Source of the DNA: Silvibacterium dinghuense
Lineage (GTDB): Bacteria; Acidobacteriota; Terriglobia; Terriglobales; Acidobacteriaceae
Reading direction: 5' to 3'
NCBI RefSeq assembly: GCF_004123295.1
Contig: NZ_SDMK01000003.1
Coordinates: 186,001 to 250,000 of the forward strand
DNA length: 64,000 bases
In this document: piece after piece, positions 34,536-42,852 of the stretch
Layout of the letters: each line of letters starts with the position of its first letter
How positions within the stretch are numbered: the stretch's first letter is position 1
Made by a program: the position numbers and the translations under genes
The notes under the pieces: generated by a model
Seen by the model: only the letters and a program-made list of their open reading frames with translations
Database searches by the model: none
Told to the model about the DNA's origin: nothing

Positions 34536-36262
34536 AGCTGGCCTTTTCGCTGCGCAGCTTCACGGCCCGCAACGCGGCGCGGAGCCGCAGGTCTTTGATG
34601 CTCGCTTCAGCAGGAATTGCCGTCCTGCCGCTGGCCTGGCATGGCGTTTCCTGCGGACACGACTTCGACTTTCACCTCGAATCGTGGATCGAAACGGTGC
34701 GCCACTGGCACGAGGGCGTGCTCTACCCGCACTGGGCCGCGTCGCCGAATTACGGCGCAGGCGAGCCGCGGTTTGTCTTTTACCCGCCTGTCTCCTGGGC
34801 ACTGGGAGCATTGCTCGGCGCCATCCTGCCATGGACCTGGGTACCGCTTGTCTTCACGCTGATTGCGCTTCTGGCCATGGGCGCTGCCTGCTTCCGCCTG
34901 GCCCGCGAGTGGATGCCCGAGGGCCAGGCGACGCTTGCTGCCTGCCTTTATGTCCTGAATCCGTACACGCTCTTCGTCGCCTACGAGCGCACGGCCTACG
35001 GCGAGCTGCTGGCCGCAACCTTCATCCCGCTCGTCCTGCTCTATGCGCTGCGAACCAGGCCCGCTGTCCCGCAGCTTGCGCTCTCCATCGCCGCGCTGTG
35101 GCTCACCAACGCGCCCGGCGCGGTGATGGGCTGCTATGCCATGGCCCTGCTCGTCGCCTGGACGGCCATCACCGAGCGCCGCTGGACGCTCATCGGGCGC
35201 GCCGCCGGTGGTACTGCGCTGGGCCTCGGCCTAGCCAGCTTTTATCTTCTGCCCGCGCTTGTGGAGCAGCGATGGGTCGAGATCGCGCGCGCCATCGGCT
35301 CCGGCATGCGCGTCGAAGACAGCTTCCTCTTCGGCCACACCGGCGAAGCCTTCCACGACCAGGTGCTGCACACCGCATCCCTGATCGCGGTCTTCCTGCT
35401 CGCCGTTACGGCCATCGCCGCTTTCCTCGCCCGCCGCCGCGATCATCCACGCTTTCGCGGCGGACTCCTGCTGCTGGCCGTCGTGATCGCTGCGCTGCTG
35501 CTGCCCTTCAGCGATCCCGTCTGGCACCACGTTCCGGAGCTCCCGTTCCTGCAATTTCCCTGGCGATGGCTGCTCGTCCTCGGGTTGCTGGCCGCGCTTT
35601 TTGCCGGATTTTCTCTCCGGGCCGAAGCCTGCACGCGCCGCAGCCTCTCGCTGCGCTCCCTCGCCGTCCTGGGCTTTGCCTTTCTGATGGCCGCCGTCTC
35701 CTGGACGCACTATTGGCAGCCCTGCGATGACGAAGACAACGTCCGTGCCCAGCTCGCAACCTTCGCCGCGCAGGGCTTCGAGGGCACCGACGAATACACG
35801 GCTACGGCCGCCGACAACGGCGACATCCAGCAGGACCTGCCCCAGGTTCGCATCCTGTCCCAGGCAACCGCGGATACCGCCGACAGCTCCGTTGCCGAAA
35901 ACCCCGAGTGGCAGGCTCCAGCTTCGTCCGTTATCGCCGGCGTACGCGTAACCCTGTGGCAGAGCGAACACAGGTCTCTTATCATCGACGCCCCTGCACC
36001 GGCCTTTGCCGTGCTGCGCCTGATGGATTACCCCGCCTGGAATGTCCTGCGCAACGGTCAGCCGGTTACCGATCGGCCGCGCCGGGACGACGGTCTGATG
36101 GTCATCCCTATCCCGGCCGGAAGATCCGAAATCGATGTCCGCTACGGACTTACGAAAGACATGTGGGGCGGCCGCAGCCTTTCGCTCATCTCCCTCGTCC
36201 TTTTGTTGGGCGCCTTCATGCTCCGCATGCAGGCGGAACGCGGGCATGAACAGGTAAAATGA
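34532..36262 (+). CDS. Polytopic membrane protein, GT-C/YfhO-like
   Basis: The 576-residue protein has about ten membrane helices. Its N-terminal loop carries GHDFDFHLESWIE and EGVLYPHWAASPNYGAGEPRFVFYPP, a signature also seen in membrane proteins annotated as 6-pyruvoyl-tetrahydropterin-synthase-related; that name does not imply the activity. A C-terminal soluble part follows. The function is probably glycan or lipid modification by analogy, but it is not established. The GTG start overlaps the acylase stop (GTGA), and its own stop overlaps ispA (ATGA), so three consecutive genes appear translationally coupled. Confidence 0.7.
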   Translation: MKLAFSLRSFTARNAARSRRSLMLASAGIAVLPLAWHGVSCGHDFDFHLESWIETVRHWHEGVLYPHWAASPNYGAGEPRFVFYPPVSWALGALLGAILPWTWVPLVFTLIALLAMGAACFRLAREWMPEGQATLAACLYVLNPYTLFVAYERTAYGELLAATFIPLVLLYALRTRPAVPQLALSIAALWLTNAPGAVMGCYAMALLVAWTAITERRWTLIGRAAGGTALGLGLASFYLLPALVEQRWVEIARAIGSGMRVEDSFLFGHTGEAFHDQVLHTASLIAVFLLAVTAIAAFLARRRDHPRFRGGLLLLAVVIAALLLPFSDPVWHHVPELPFLQFPWRWLLVLGLLAALFAGFSLRAEACTRRSLSLRSLAVLGFAFLMAAVSWTHYWQPCDDEDNVRAQLATFAAQGFEGTDEYTATAADNGDIQQDLPQVRILSQATADTADSSVAENPEWQAPASSVIAGVRVTLWQSEHRSLIIDAPAPAFAVLRLMDYPAWNVLRNGQPVTDRPRRDDGLMVIPIPAGRSEIDVRYGLTKDMWGGRSLSLISLVLLLGAFMLRMQAERGHEQVK

Positions 36263-37173
36263 GCAGGATGCAAGTCGAAGTCCAGGTAAAAGACATTCTC
36301 GAATCCGGTGTCGAGCTGACCGATCAGGCGCTTGAGCGCCTGCTGCCCTCCGGCGACACGGTTCCCTCGTCGATCCACCGCGCCATGCGCCACAGCACCT
36401 TTGCCGGCGGCAAGCGCCTGCGCCCGGTGCTGGCGATGGAGGCCGCGCGCATGATCCATAACCGCGGCGGCGCACTGCCGAAGGGCGTCGCAGACCTCGG
36501 CGCGGCCCTCGAGATGCTCCACACCTATTCGCTGATCCACGACGATCTGCCGGCGCTCGACAATGACGATCTGCGCCGCGGCAAGCCCACCTGCCATGTC
36601 GTCTTCGGCGAAGCCATTGCCATTCTCGCGGGTGACGCACTCCAGACGCTGGCCTTCCAGACGCTGGCGCGGCTGGCCTGCCCCGCGCCTGCCACGGTCG
36701 AGATCATCAAGCTGGTCAGCGATGCGGTCGGAACGGTCGACGGCATGATCGGCGGCCAGGTGCTCGATATCGAAGGCGAAGGCACGCAGCCCACCGCTGA
36801 GTCCGTCGACGCCATCCACCGCGCCAAGACCGGCGCACTGATCCGTGTGAGCGTCGTCTCCGGCGGCGTTTACGGCGGCGCGCATGCGGAGGATGTGGCT
36901 CGCCTCACCGAATTCGGCCGCAAGGGCGGACTGGCCTTCCAGATCATCGATGACATTCTCGACGTGACACAGAACTCCGAGCAGCTGGGCAAGACCGCCG
37001 GCAAGGATCTGACCAGCGTGAAGGCGACCTGGCCAGCCGTCTTCGGCCTCGAAGAATCACGCCGTCAGGCCGACAAGCTCATCGCCGAAGCCTTTGCCGC
37101 GCTCGAGCCCTACGGCGCAGCGGCCGACGGACTCAAGGCCGTGGCCCGCTACCTCGTCGAGCGCACCCACTAA
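36259..37173 (+). CDS. ispA: Polyprenyl diphosphate synthase, farnesyl-type
   Basis: The 304-residue trans-prenyltransferase contains the first aspartate-rich motif DDLPALDNDD and the second DDILD, which hold the magnesium-diphosphate substrates. KRLRPVLAMEA and GGQVLDIEGEG are also present. Chain length is probably farnesyl (C15) or geranylgeranyl (C20), judging by the short-chain family pattern, but the fifth residue before the first motif was not analysed in detail. The ATG overlaps the stop of the membrane protein before it. A small repeat hairpin follows the stop. Confidence 0.92.
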   Translation: MSRMQVEVQVKDILESGVELTDQALERLLPSGDTVPSSIHRAMRHSTFAGGKRLRPVLAMEAARMIHNRGGALPKGVADLGAALEMLHTYSLIHDDLPALDNDDLRRGKPTCHVVFGEAIAILAGDALQTLAFQTLARLACPAPATVEIIKLVSDAVGTVDGMIGGQVLDIEGEGTQPTAESVDAIHRAKTGALIRVSVVSGGVYGGAHAEDVARLTEFGRKGGLAFQIIDDILDVTQNSEQLGKTAGKDLTSVKATWPAVFGLEESRRQADKLIAEAFAALEPYGAAADGLKAVARYLVERTH

Positions 37174-37184
37174 ATATCTTTTCG

Positions 37185-37242
37185 TTGTCATCTCTCCACT
37201 GCGCGAGACGATGAAACCGTCTCGCTTCGGTCGGAATGACAA
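37185..37242. repeat. Short palindromic repeat, copy B
   Basis: TTGTCATC at the left and CGGTCGGAATGACAA at the right frame a short copy of the inner repeat, with an inner GCGAGACGATGAAACCGTCTCGC hairpin. It lies between ispA and the SufT-like gene and ends 18-33 bp before its start. Confidence 0.55.
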
Positions 37243-37275
37243 TTTCCGGGGGATGTCGGAATGCAGGCTGGAGCA

Positions 37276-37629
37276 ATGAATCACACGACCTTCACCGCTG
37301 ACGACATCTTCACCGCGCTCTGCGACGTCAACGATCCCGAGGTTCCGCTGAACATTGTGGACCTCGGTCTGATCTATCGCGTGGATGTTTCGCTCGATAA
37401 GGACGCGCCCGGCGCAGGCATTCCCGGCGTCCCACCGCGCTACCGCGCCGAAGTCGACGTGACCATGACCTCGACCGGCTGCCCGGCGCACGAGATGATT
37501 CTCGAAAAAGTGCGCAACCGCCTGGCCGGTATGCCGCAACTCAGCGACATTCGCGTACAGCTTGTCTGGGAACCAGCCTGGACCCCGCAGCGCATCAGCG
37601 AAGCCGGGCGCAAGAAGCTGGGGATCTAG
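37276..37629 (+). CDS. sufT: SufT-like metal-sulfur cluster assembly factor (DUF59/MIP18)
   Basis: The 117-residue protein (from ATG 37276; ATG 37261 is an alternative) matches the DUF59/MIP18 family: CDVNDPEVPLNIVDLGLIYRVDV near the start and MTSTGCPAHEMILEKVRNRL with the reactive cysteine. These proteins help load iron-sulfur clusters onto target proteins. Its TAG stop lies inside the CTAG end of a MITE-like element. It may be the final gene of the penicillin-acylase/ispA run, although a repeat separates them. Confidence 0.88.
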   Translation: MNHTTFTADDIFTALCDVNDPEVPLNIVDLGLIYRVDVSLDKDAPGAGIPGVPPRYRAEVDVTMTSTGCPAHEMILEKVRNRLAGMPQLSDIRVQLVWEPAWTPQRISEAGRKKLGI

Positions 37630-37835
37630 GTTGTATCCACATATAGGTGTCCTGAAACTAAAGAACTTACCCTTATCGTTGTCATCCCGACCGGAGCGGA
37701 GCGCAGTGGAGGGACCTGCGGTGTTGCCGGTACCGGAGAAAACTGCAGGTTTCTCCACTCCGCAGGACGATAAAACTGTCCTGCTCCGGTCGAAATGACA
37801 GCCTTTTACCATCACTATAGGTGGATACGGCCTAG
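37626..37835. repeat. MITE-like palindromic repeat, complete copy C
   Basis: The ends are CTAG (37626-37629 and 37832-37835), followed inward by GTTGTATCCACATATAG and its near-complement CTATAGGTGGATACGGC. An inner inverted repeat TTGTCATCCCGACCGGAGCG / GCTCCGGTCGAAATGACA surrounds a third pairing (GGAGGGACCTGC against GCAGGTTTCTCC). The left CTAG contains the TAG stop codon of the SufT-like gene. The whole sequence could fold as one long hairpin and encodes no protein. Confidence 0.8.
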
Positions 37836-37856
37836 GGCTCAGGCTCAAATAAAAAT

Positions 37857-37883
37857 CCCACGTCTCAACTGCGAGACGTGGGG
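37857..37883. repeat. Short hairpin repeat CCCACGTCTC...GAGACGTGGG
   Basis: CCCACGTCTC pairs exactly with GAGACGTGGG around a 6-nt loop, preceded by AAAAAT. I recognise this hairpin as a frequent intergenic motif in Acidobacteriaceae genomes, but that is from memory. It has no T-run, so terminator function is unproven. Confidence 0.5.
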
Positions 37884-37934
37884 CACCCGGGTTCTTTTCT
37901 CTTTCAAGAGAACAAAATCTCAATCGCGATCAGA

Positions 37935-37977
37935 GGAAGCGGAGGCCGAAGGCGGATCGCCCTGCGCGAAGCAGCCG
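37935..37977. repeat. Second copy of a 40-bp GC-rich repeat
   Basis: GGAAGCGGAGGCCGAAGGC and CTGCGCGAAGCAGCC match the block at 32024-32063. It lies just before the stop codon of the leftward hypothetical gene at 38024. No coding function is evident. Confidence 0.45.
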
Positions 37978-38023
37978 AAGGCGAAAGGCCCCGGACGGCC
38001 AGTCCGCGCCCTGCGCGCAGCAG

Positions 38024-38359
38024 TTAGCGCATCAGTGTTTCGCGGAGCTTTTCGCCCTTCTTTGCCAGGTCTTCCACGAAGCCCTCGGCACGCACCAGGA
38101 AGTCCTGTCCGGCGCGCAGGTAGCCGGGCGTCTTTTCCCATATCTCGCGCACCGTCTCCGGGCTTTCGATCACTGCGGCCGCCGCTCCTGCCGCCGCCAC
38201 GGCCAACGCAGCCTTACGCTTACCGGCGATCAGCAGCCAGGCGCTGGCTACCAGCGACCCGGCCGCGACGGCGCGGCTCCAGGGAAACTCACTCACCACT
38301 TCCGGCACAGCGGCTTCTATCTTCGACGGCAGCTTCATCAGATTCATTCCATTCCCCAT
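38024..38359 (-). CDS. Small hypothetical membrane-associated protein
   Basis: The 111-residue protein has two short hydrophobic segments in its first 65 residues (AVAAGSLVASAWLLIAG and KAALAVAAAGAAAAVI), which look like a hairpin or a single anchor. An amphipathic charged helix follows (REIWEKTPGYLRAGQDFLVRAEGFVEDLAKKGEKLRE). I do not recognise the family. The ATG has AGGA at a long distance. It follows the zinc-ribbon-like gene in the same direction by 55 bp, so the two may be co-transcribed. Confidence 0.65.
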   Translation of the reverse strand: MGNGMNLMKLPSKIEAAVPEVVSEFPWSRAVAAGSLVASAWLLIAGKRKAALAVAAAGAAAAVIESPETVREIWEKTPGYLRAGQDFLVRAEGFVEDLAKKGEKLRETLMR

Positions 38360-38414
38360 AGCAATATGTCCTAGGATGCAGCCGCCGCGCAGGCAGCCTG
38401 CCGAAAGTCAGCGT

Positions 38415-38726
38415 TCAGTCCAGATCGAAATCCCGCAGCGGCTTGCCCGTGTCCGGCGACTCCTTGGCCTTGCGCAGCGCCTCGGCGAATTTCTTCTCCA
38501 GCAGATCGTTGCTGTTCTTCTGCGCCTCCACCGACTGGCGGAAGAGGCTCTCCTTGCGCTCGTTCTGCTCGCGCATGGCCTTGGCCGCGGTCTCAAAGTC
38601 TTCGAAGGTACGCTTGCGCGGAGCCGGCGTGTGGGCGATCACCGCGCCGGTCGCCGTATCGATCTTCATCGTCGAGCCGCACTCCGGGCAGGCTACCTCG
38701 ATCGTCGATTGTTGCTTGCTGCTCAT
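38415..38726 (-). CDS. Small hypothetical protein with CPxCG zinc-ribbon half-site
   Basis: The 103-residue protein begins IEVACPECGSTMKIDTATG, a CPxCG knuckle, followed by a charged helical region rich in Lys/Glu (FEDFETAAKAMREQNERKES to FAEALRKAKES). Only one cysteine pair is present, so a full zinc ribbon would need dimerisation, or the motif binds metal otherwise. The family is not recognised by me. It is divergent from the catalase-like gene across about 310 bp. Confidence 0.65.
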   Translation of the reverse strand: MSSKQQSTIEVACPECGSTMKIDTATGAVIAHTPAPRKRTFEDFETAAKAMREQNERKESLFRQSVEAQKNSNDLLEKKFAEALRKAKESPDTGKPLRDFDLD

Positions 38727-39036
38727 CGCTCGAATGCACTCCTCGAATCTGGTCTCTTGCGCCGTCTCGCTTCTCCCGGCGGATACGTCTCAGTCTATCG
38801 CCGCATGCCGGAAGCTGTCTCGCGCTCCAGACACCATCGCTCCCAGAGCTCTACGGTGCCGGCATCCATGAAGATTCTTCCCAACGCGCGAATGGAATCG
38901 CAATCCCACAAACAAAAATGTCACACTGGCTGCACCGCACCCGGCAGCGCATCCATCCGCTGCACAGCGGGATGCGCTCTTCATTCCCCTATTCCCAACC
39001 AGAAGCCTCAACCTGAGCAAGACAGGAGCACGACCG
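38727..39036. other. 310-bp gap upstream of the catalase-like gene
   Basis: It holds the divergent promoters of the zinc-ribbon-like gene and the catalase gene. AGGAG stands at about 39024-39028 before ATG 39037. A plausible operator for an oxidative-stress regulator was not found. No RNA gene or repeat of the MITE family was seen. Confidence 0.3.
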
Positions 39037-39999
39037 ATGCCACTCCCGAACGACGAAAAACTCCTCGCCCTCAGCAATGACCTCATCCAGCAGTTCGACC
39101 AGATCTTCGGTCTGCACCCCGGCTTCCGTCCCGCCCACGCCAAGGGCATCCTGCTCACCGGCACCTTCGCGCCCGCGCCTGGAGCCTCGGCGCTTACCCG
39201 CGCTCCGCACATCACGCGGCCGTCCACACCTGTCACCGTGCGCTTCTCGAACTCAACCGGCCTGCCGCTCATCCCGGACAACGATCCCAATGCGAACCCG
39301 CGCGGCCTTGCCATCCGCTTCAACCTTGCCGAGCACGTGCACACCGACATCGTGAGCCACACCACCGACGGCTTCCCCACGCACACCGGCGCCGAATTCC
39401 TCGAGTTCCTGCGCGCGGTCGTCGCCAGCGATCCGAAGAACCTCGCCGGCACGCCGCTCGAAGCCTTCCTCGGCCAGCATCCCGAGACGCTCGCCTTCAT
39501 CCAGACGCCCAAGCCCGCACCCGAGAGCTTCGCGACCGATCACTATTTCGGTGTAACCGCGATGGAGTTTTTCAATGCCGAGGGCAAGTCGCGCTTCGGA
39601 CGCTATCGCATCCTGCCGGGCGCAGGGGTGCACCACCTCAGCGACGAGGCAGTAAAGGCGAAATCCGCCAACTACCTCATCGATGAAATCGGCGAGCGCG
39701 TGAAGCAGGGACCAGTGACCTTCAAGATCGTGGTCCAGCTGGCGAACGAGGGCGATGTGACGGACAACGCCACCGTCCACTGGCCTGAGGACCGCGAGAT
39801 CGTCGACTTCGGCACCATCACTCTCGACGCCCTGGTGGCAGACGAGGCGAAGGAGCAGCAGCACATCATCTTCGACCCGATTCCGCGTGTCGACGGCATC
39901 GAGCCCTCGGCCGATCCTCTGCTCGAACTGCGCGCCGCGGTCTACCTCATCAGCGGACGCCGTCGCAGGGCTGCTCCGCCGACCGGCGAAGCGAAGTAG
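39037..39999 (+). CDS. Catalase-family peroxidase (mini-catalase type)
   Basis: The 320-residue haem protein has the catalase core: catalytic His34 in RPAHAKG, Asn72 in VRFSNSTG, and a putative haem-ligand Tyr303 in AAVYLISGRRRR. It lacks the long N-terminal arm and C-terminal domain of full-size catalases. Proteins of this type are often annotated as srpA-like or KatE-like mini-catalases and show peroxidase more than catalase activity. The ATG at 39037 is supported by AGGAG. The stop TAG lies close to the left end of a repeat element. Confidence 0.88.
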   Translation: MPLPNDEKLLALSNDLIQQFDQIFGLHPGFRPAHAKGILLTGTFAPAPGASALTRAPHITRPSTPVTVRFSNSTGLPLIPDNDPNANPRGLAIRFNLAEHVHTDIVSHTTDGFPTHTGAEFLEFLRAVVASDPKNLAGTPLEAFLGQHPETLAFIQTPKPAPESFATDHYFGVTAMEFFNAEGKSRFGRYRILPGAGVHHLSDEAVKAKSANYLIDEIGERVKQGPVTFKIVVQLANEGDVTDNATVHWPEDREIVDFGTITLDALVADEAKEQQHIIFDPIPRVDGIEPSADPLLELRAAVYLISGRRRRAAPPTGEAK

Positions 40000-40027
40000 C
40001 TCCATAGATTTTTCACCTGAAAAAGAC

Positions 40028-40213
40028 TGTCATTCCGACCGAAGCGACCGCAGGGAGCGAAGTAGAGGAACCTGCGGTTCTCTCGATAAGCAAGGACGAA
40101 AGTGCCCCACTCAAGCTCTGCCTGGGTGGGAAGGCACAATCCACGCACCGGCAAGCCTGTGCACTCACGAAAGCGAAGAGCCGCAGGTCCCTCCACTTCG
40201 GTCGGGATGACAA
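40028..40213. repeat. MITE-like palindromic repeat, copy D
   Basis: TGTCATTCCGACCGAAGCG (from 40028) and CTTCGGTCGGGATGACA (ending 40212) form the inner inverted repeat. Inner pairs such as GAGGAACCTGCGG and CCGCAGGTCCCTC resemble those of copies C and E. The outer TATCCAC arms are not recognisable. The element fills the space between the convergent catalase and bshC stop codons. Confidence 0.7.
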
Positions 40214-40240
40214 TGTATTTGCTATTTGTTGCAGTGGCCG

Positions 40241-41845
40241 TTACAGCGAAATCACCCGGTGGCCGGGACACTCCTGCGCGGCGTGCTCCACTAGCTCTGC
40301 AGCCAGCTCCATGCCGTACTTCGCGAGGAACGCCGCCGCACCTACCGCCCGCTCCTGCAGATGCTGATCGGGATAGAGTGCGAGATAGATCGCGTCCACG
40401 TGCTTCCGGAGGCTCGCTTCCTTCTGCAGCTGAAAGTTCGCAGCCATGCGCCGCAGACGGTTCATCTGGTAGCGCATCTTGGAAGCAGCCACGCCGGCTG
40501 AGCGCCCGAGTGAGTCATCGAGCTTCGTCATCCACGCGGTGACCTCGTTGAGCTCCGCATCGAGCGCGTTGCCGGCCGCAGCCAGCTTCTGCTTGCCCTC
40601 GATCGGGATGGCCCGCGCCCCGAGCCGCGCGGCCAGCTCTTCAGGCCGCTGGTGCAGCACATCGTCAACAGACAAGCCATGCTGCTTCATGACCTCCGCA
40701 ATCGCCGGCTCGACCAGCGTCGCGCTCAGGCGCGGCAGGACAGCCGTGGTGCGGCCGAGAATCTTTTCATAGAGCACCTGCGACTGCGCGAAGTAGGCAA
40801 TCTCCGCCGGGCCGCCGATGTAGGCTGCCGTCGGCAGGATGAAGTCCTGGAAGACCGGCCGCAGCAGCGCATTCGGACTCAACCGTTCGGGCTCAGCCTC
40901 GAGAATCGCCAGTAATTCCGCGGTGGTATAGCTCCTTTTGCCCGCCGTCCAGACGTCTCCCTCGCGCCGCTTCAGCGCCAGCCGGATGCCATTCTCCCCA
41001 TGGCCATCCTTATCGATCAGAAAGAGCAGGCTGCTGTTCGGATTCACCAGCACCTGCGCCGCGTAGCCGTCCGCCTCGAGCCGCTTGCCGCGCTCGAGCA
41101 GCGCCGCCTCGAGCTCCGCCGCCCGCTCGATGCCCGCGCGCAGCACCGGCGCACCCAGCGCATGGAAGCCGCGCGACGCCGCATCGATGAGCACCAGTCC
41201 GGTTCCGGCAAAAATCTTTGTCAACAGCTTGCCGAAGGCCTCGGCATAGGTCGCATCCGGCGTGTATGACGCCTCGATCGCATCGAGCACGTCGGAGGGG
41301 CCGAGCAGTCCCGCAGCCTCTTCGAGCACGGCCGCAATGCCCTCACCCAGCTTTACGCCGCCGACCGGCTTGCCGGCAGAACCTTCCACGTGCGCCAGCT
41401 TCAGCTTCAGCAATTCATGCTTTGTCGGAAACGAGACGTGATCGGCCTCTTCGAGGTCGTGGTCCTCGGTCGCCATCCAGAAGATCGGCACCGCATTGGC
41501 CTCGCGCGCCTTGCGAATCGCCGTCGCCGCCTTCAGCAGCGTAAAGAGCGGTCCGCCGAAGAGCGTCACCTGCTGGCCGGTAATGACAGCCGCGGCGCCT
41601 TCGCGCAGCCGGGCAATGTTTGCCAACGTCTCCGCACCGGCACCGAAACCGCGATTCTGTTCTTCCAGCAGATCCGCAATCCCTGCACGCACGGCCGCGT
41701 CGATCGTCACCGGCCTCTTGGCCCAGTCCCGCGACCATGGCGTTGCCGAGTAATACGGAGCCATCGGCTCACGGTGCTCGGCGTAGGCGAGAAAGAGCCG
41801 GCTCAGCCGGGGAAGGATCGAGATTGGATAACACTCGGTGTGCAA
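40241..41845 (-). CDS. bshC: Putative bacillithiol biosynthesis cysteine ligase
   Basis: BshC adds cysteine to GlcN-malate to finish bacillithiol. The 534-residue protein has the family hallmark AAVITGQQVTLFGGPLFTLLKAATAI and MATEDHDLEEADHVSFP. A long C-terminal coiled-coil region is present. The start is TTG 41845, preceded by GGGAGAG. Neither bshA nor bshB is in the window. The DUF2520 oxidoreductase upstream (51-bp gap) is on the same strand. Biochemical function of BshC in Acidobacteriota is by homology. Confidence 0.92.
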   Translation of the reverse strand: MHTECYPISILPRLSRLFLAYAEHREPMAPYYSATPWSRDWAKRPVTIDAAVRAGIADLLEEQNRGFGAGAETLANIARLREGAAAVITGQQVTLFGGPLFTLLKAATAIRKAREANAVPIFWMATEDHDLEEADHVSFPTKHELLKLKLAHVEGSAGKPVGGVKLGEGIAAVLEEAAGLLGPSDVLDAIEASYTPDATYAEAFGKLLTKIFAGTGLVLIDAASRGFHALGAPVLRAGIERAAELEAALLERGKRLEADGYAAQVLVNPNSSLLFLIDKDGHGENGIRLALKRREGDVWTAGKRSYTTAELLAILEAEPERLSPNALLRPVFQDFILPTAAYIGGPAEIAYFAQSQVLYEKILGRTTAVLPRLSATLVEPAIAEVMKQHGLSVDDVLHQRPEELAARLGARAIPIEGKQKLAAAGNALDAELNEVTAWMTKLDDSLGRSAGVAASKMRYQMNRLRRMAANFQLQKEASLRKHVDAIYLALYPDQHLQERAVGAAAFLAKYGMELAAELVEHAAQECPGHRVISL

Positions 41846-41896
41846 AACGGCGGCTCTCCCTCAGAACTTCGGTTGCTGCTTCTCTCTGCTCCTGCG

Positions 41897-42799
41897 TTAT
41901 TGCGCCGGCTTCAGTCTCTCACGAAGGCGCTTCCCCCTCGTCCGCGGCTCCGGTTTCGCGGCTCCGGCCTGCCTGTCCTCCTCCAGCGCTTCTGCCAGCG
42001 CCGGCCGATTCCGTACCGGCAGTGCAGCCAGCGCCTCGCGGGCCAGGGAGCGATATACGGCCGTGAGAATCGGATGCGCCGCAAGCGCCTGAAGATGCAG
42101 ATGTATTGTCTCCGCGTCCCCGCGCGCGAAGGGTCCGCTGAAGCTGTTCTCCGCTCCACGCGCCGCCACGTTGCCGACCGTCGGCACAGCCAGCGCGGCT
42201 ACCCAGGCCTTGGCCGTTTCCTCATCAAGACCCGCCAGGCGTGCCGCGTCCCTTGCTGCCGTCAACGCCGCTACCAGCAGCGGAGAGGCCATGGTTGCCG
42301 CTGCGTGATAGAGCGCCTTCTTCTTTCCATCCACCACGAAGGGCACGCCGCCGAGCCGTTTTACGAGTTTTTCAATCGTGCTCCGCGTGGGTCGATCTGC
42401 GGCTTCGATCCCGAACAGCACGCCTTCGAGCGGCACCGCTTCACGCGCCGGAAAGGTCATCACCGGATGCACCGCGGCCACCCGGGCTCCAGCCTGCCGC
42501 GCTGGCTCCAGAACCACCGAGGACAGCGCCCCGCTCGAGTGCATGACTGTTTGCCCTGACAGGTTGCCACGGCGGCGAACCACTTCCTGCGCCACCCCGG
42601 CAATCGCCCCATCCGGCACACAGAGCCAGATCAGCGGCGCGTCGAGCCGTGCCCGGCTCCAGTTCACCACCCGGCCGCGCACTGCGCGCCGCCCGACCAC
42701 CTCCGCCACCGGCACACCGGCGCGGCGCAGCCCTGCTTCGAGCGAAGTGCCCCAGTTTCCCGGCCCGATGATGGAAATCTCTCGCAACGGCCTTGCCAT
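41897..42799 (-). CDS. DUF2520/Rossmann-fold oxidoreductase-like protein
   Basis: From ATG 42799 the protein is 300 residues. It begins ISIIGPGNWGTSLEAGLRRAG, an NAD(P)-binding Rossmann loop, and contains LIWLCVPDGAI. The C-terminal part, from HPVMTFPAREAVPLEGV onward, matches the DUF2520 helical domain typical of proteins with an F420/NADP-oxidoreductase-like fold. Catalytic activity is not proven for the family. A TACCAT hexamer sits 7 nt before the ATG, so the message could be leaderless. It precedes bshC and is divergent from the NUDIX gene. Confidence 0.82.
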   Translation of the reverse strand: MARPLREISIIGPGNWGTSLEAGLRRAGVPVAEVVGRRAVRGRVVNWSRARLDAPLIWLCVPDGAIAGVAQEVVRRRGNLSGQTVMHSSGALSSVVLEPARQAGARVAAVHPVMTFPAREAVPLEGVLFGIEAADRPTRSTIEKLVKRLGGVPFVVDGKKKALYHAAATMASPLLVAALTAARDAARLAGLDEETAKAWVAALAVPTVGNVAARGAENSFSGPFARGDAETIHLHLQALAAHPILTAVYRSLAREALAALPVRNRPALAEALEEDRQAGAAKPEPRTRGKRLRERLKPAQ

Positions 42800-42852
42800 C
42801 CACAGGATGGTACCGTAAGAGCTGAACTCTAAAGACCTGCAGGAGAGCAAAG

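Noticed and set aside
37636-38023. Search for tRNA or other small RNA genes in the longest repeat-filled gap
   Set aside because: Only palindromic repeats and one hairpin were found; no cloverleaf or T-loop consensus.
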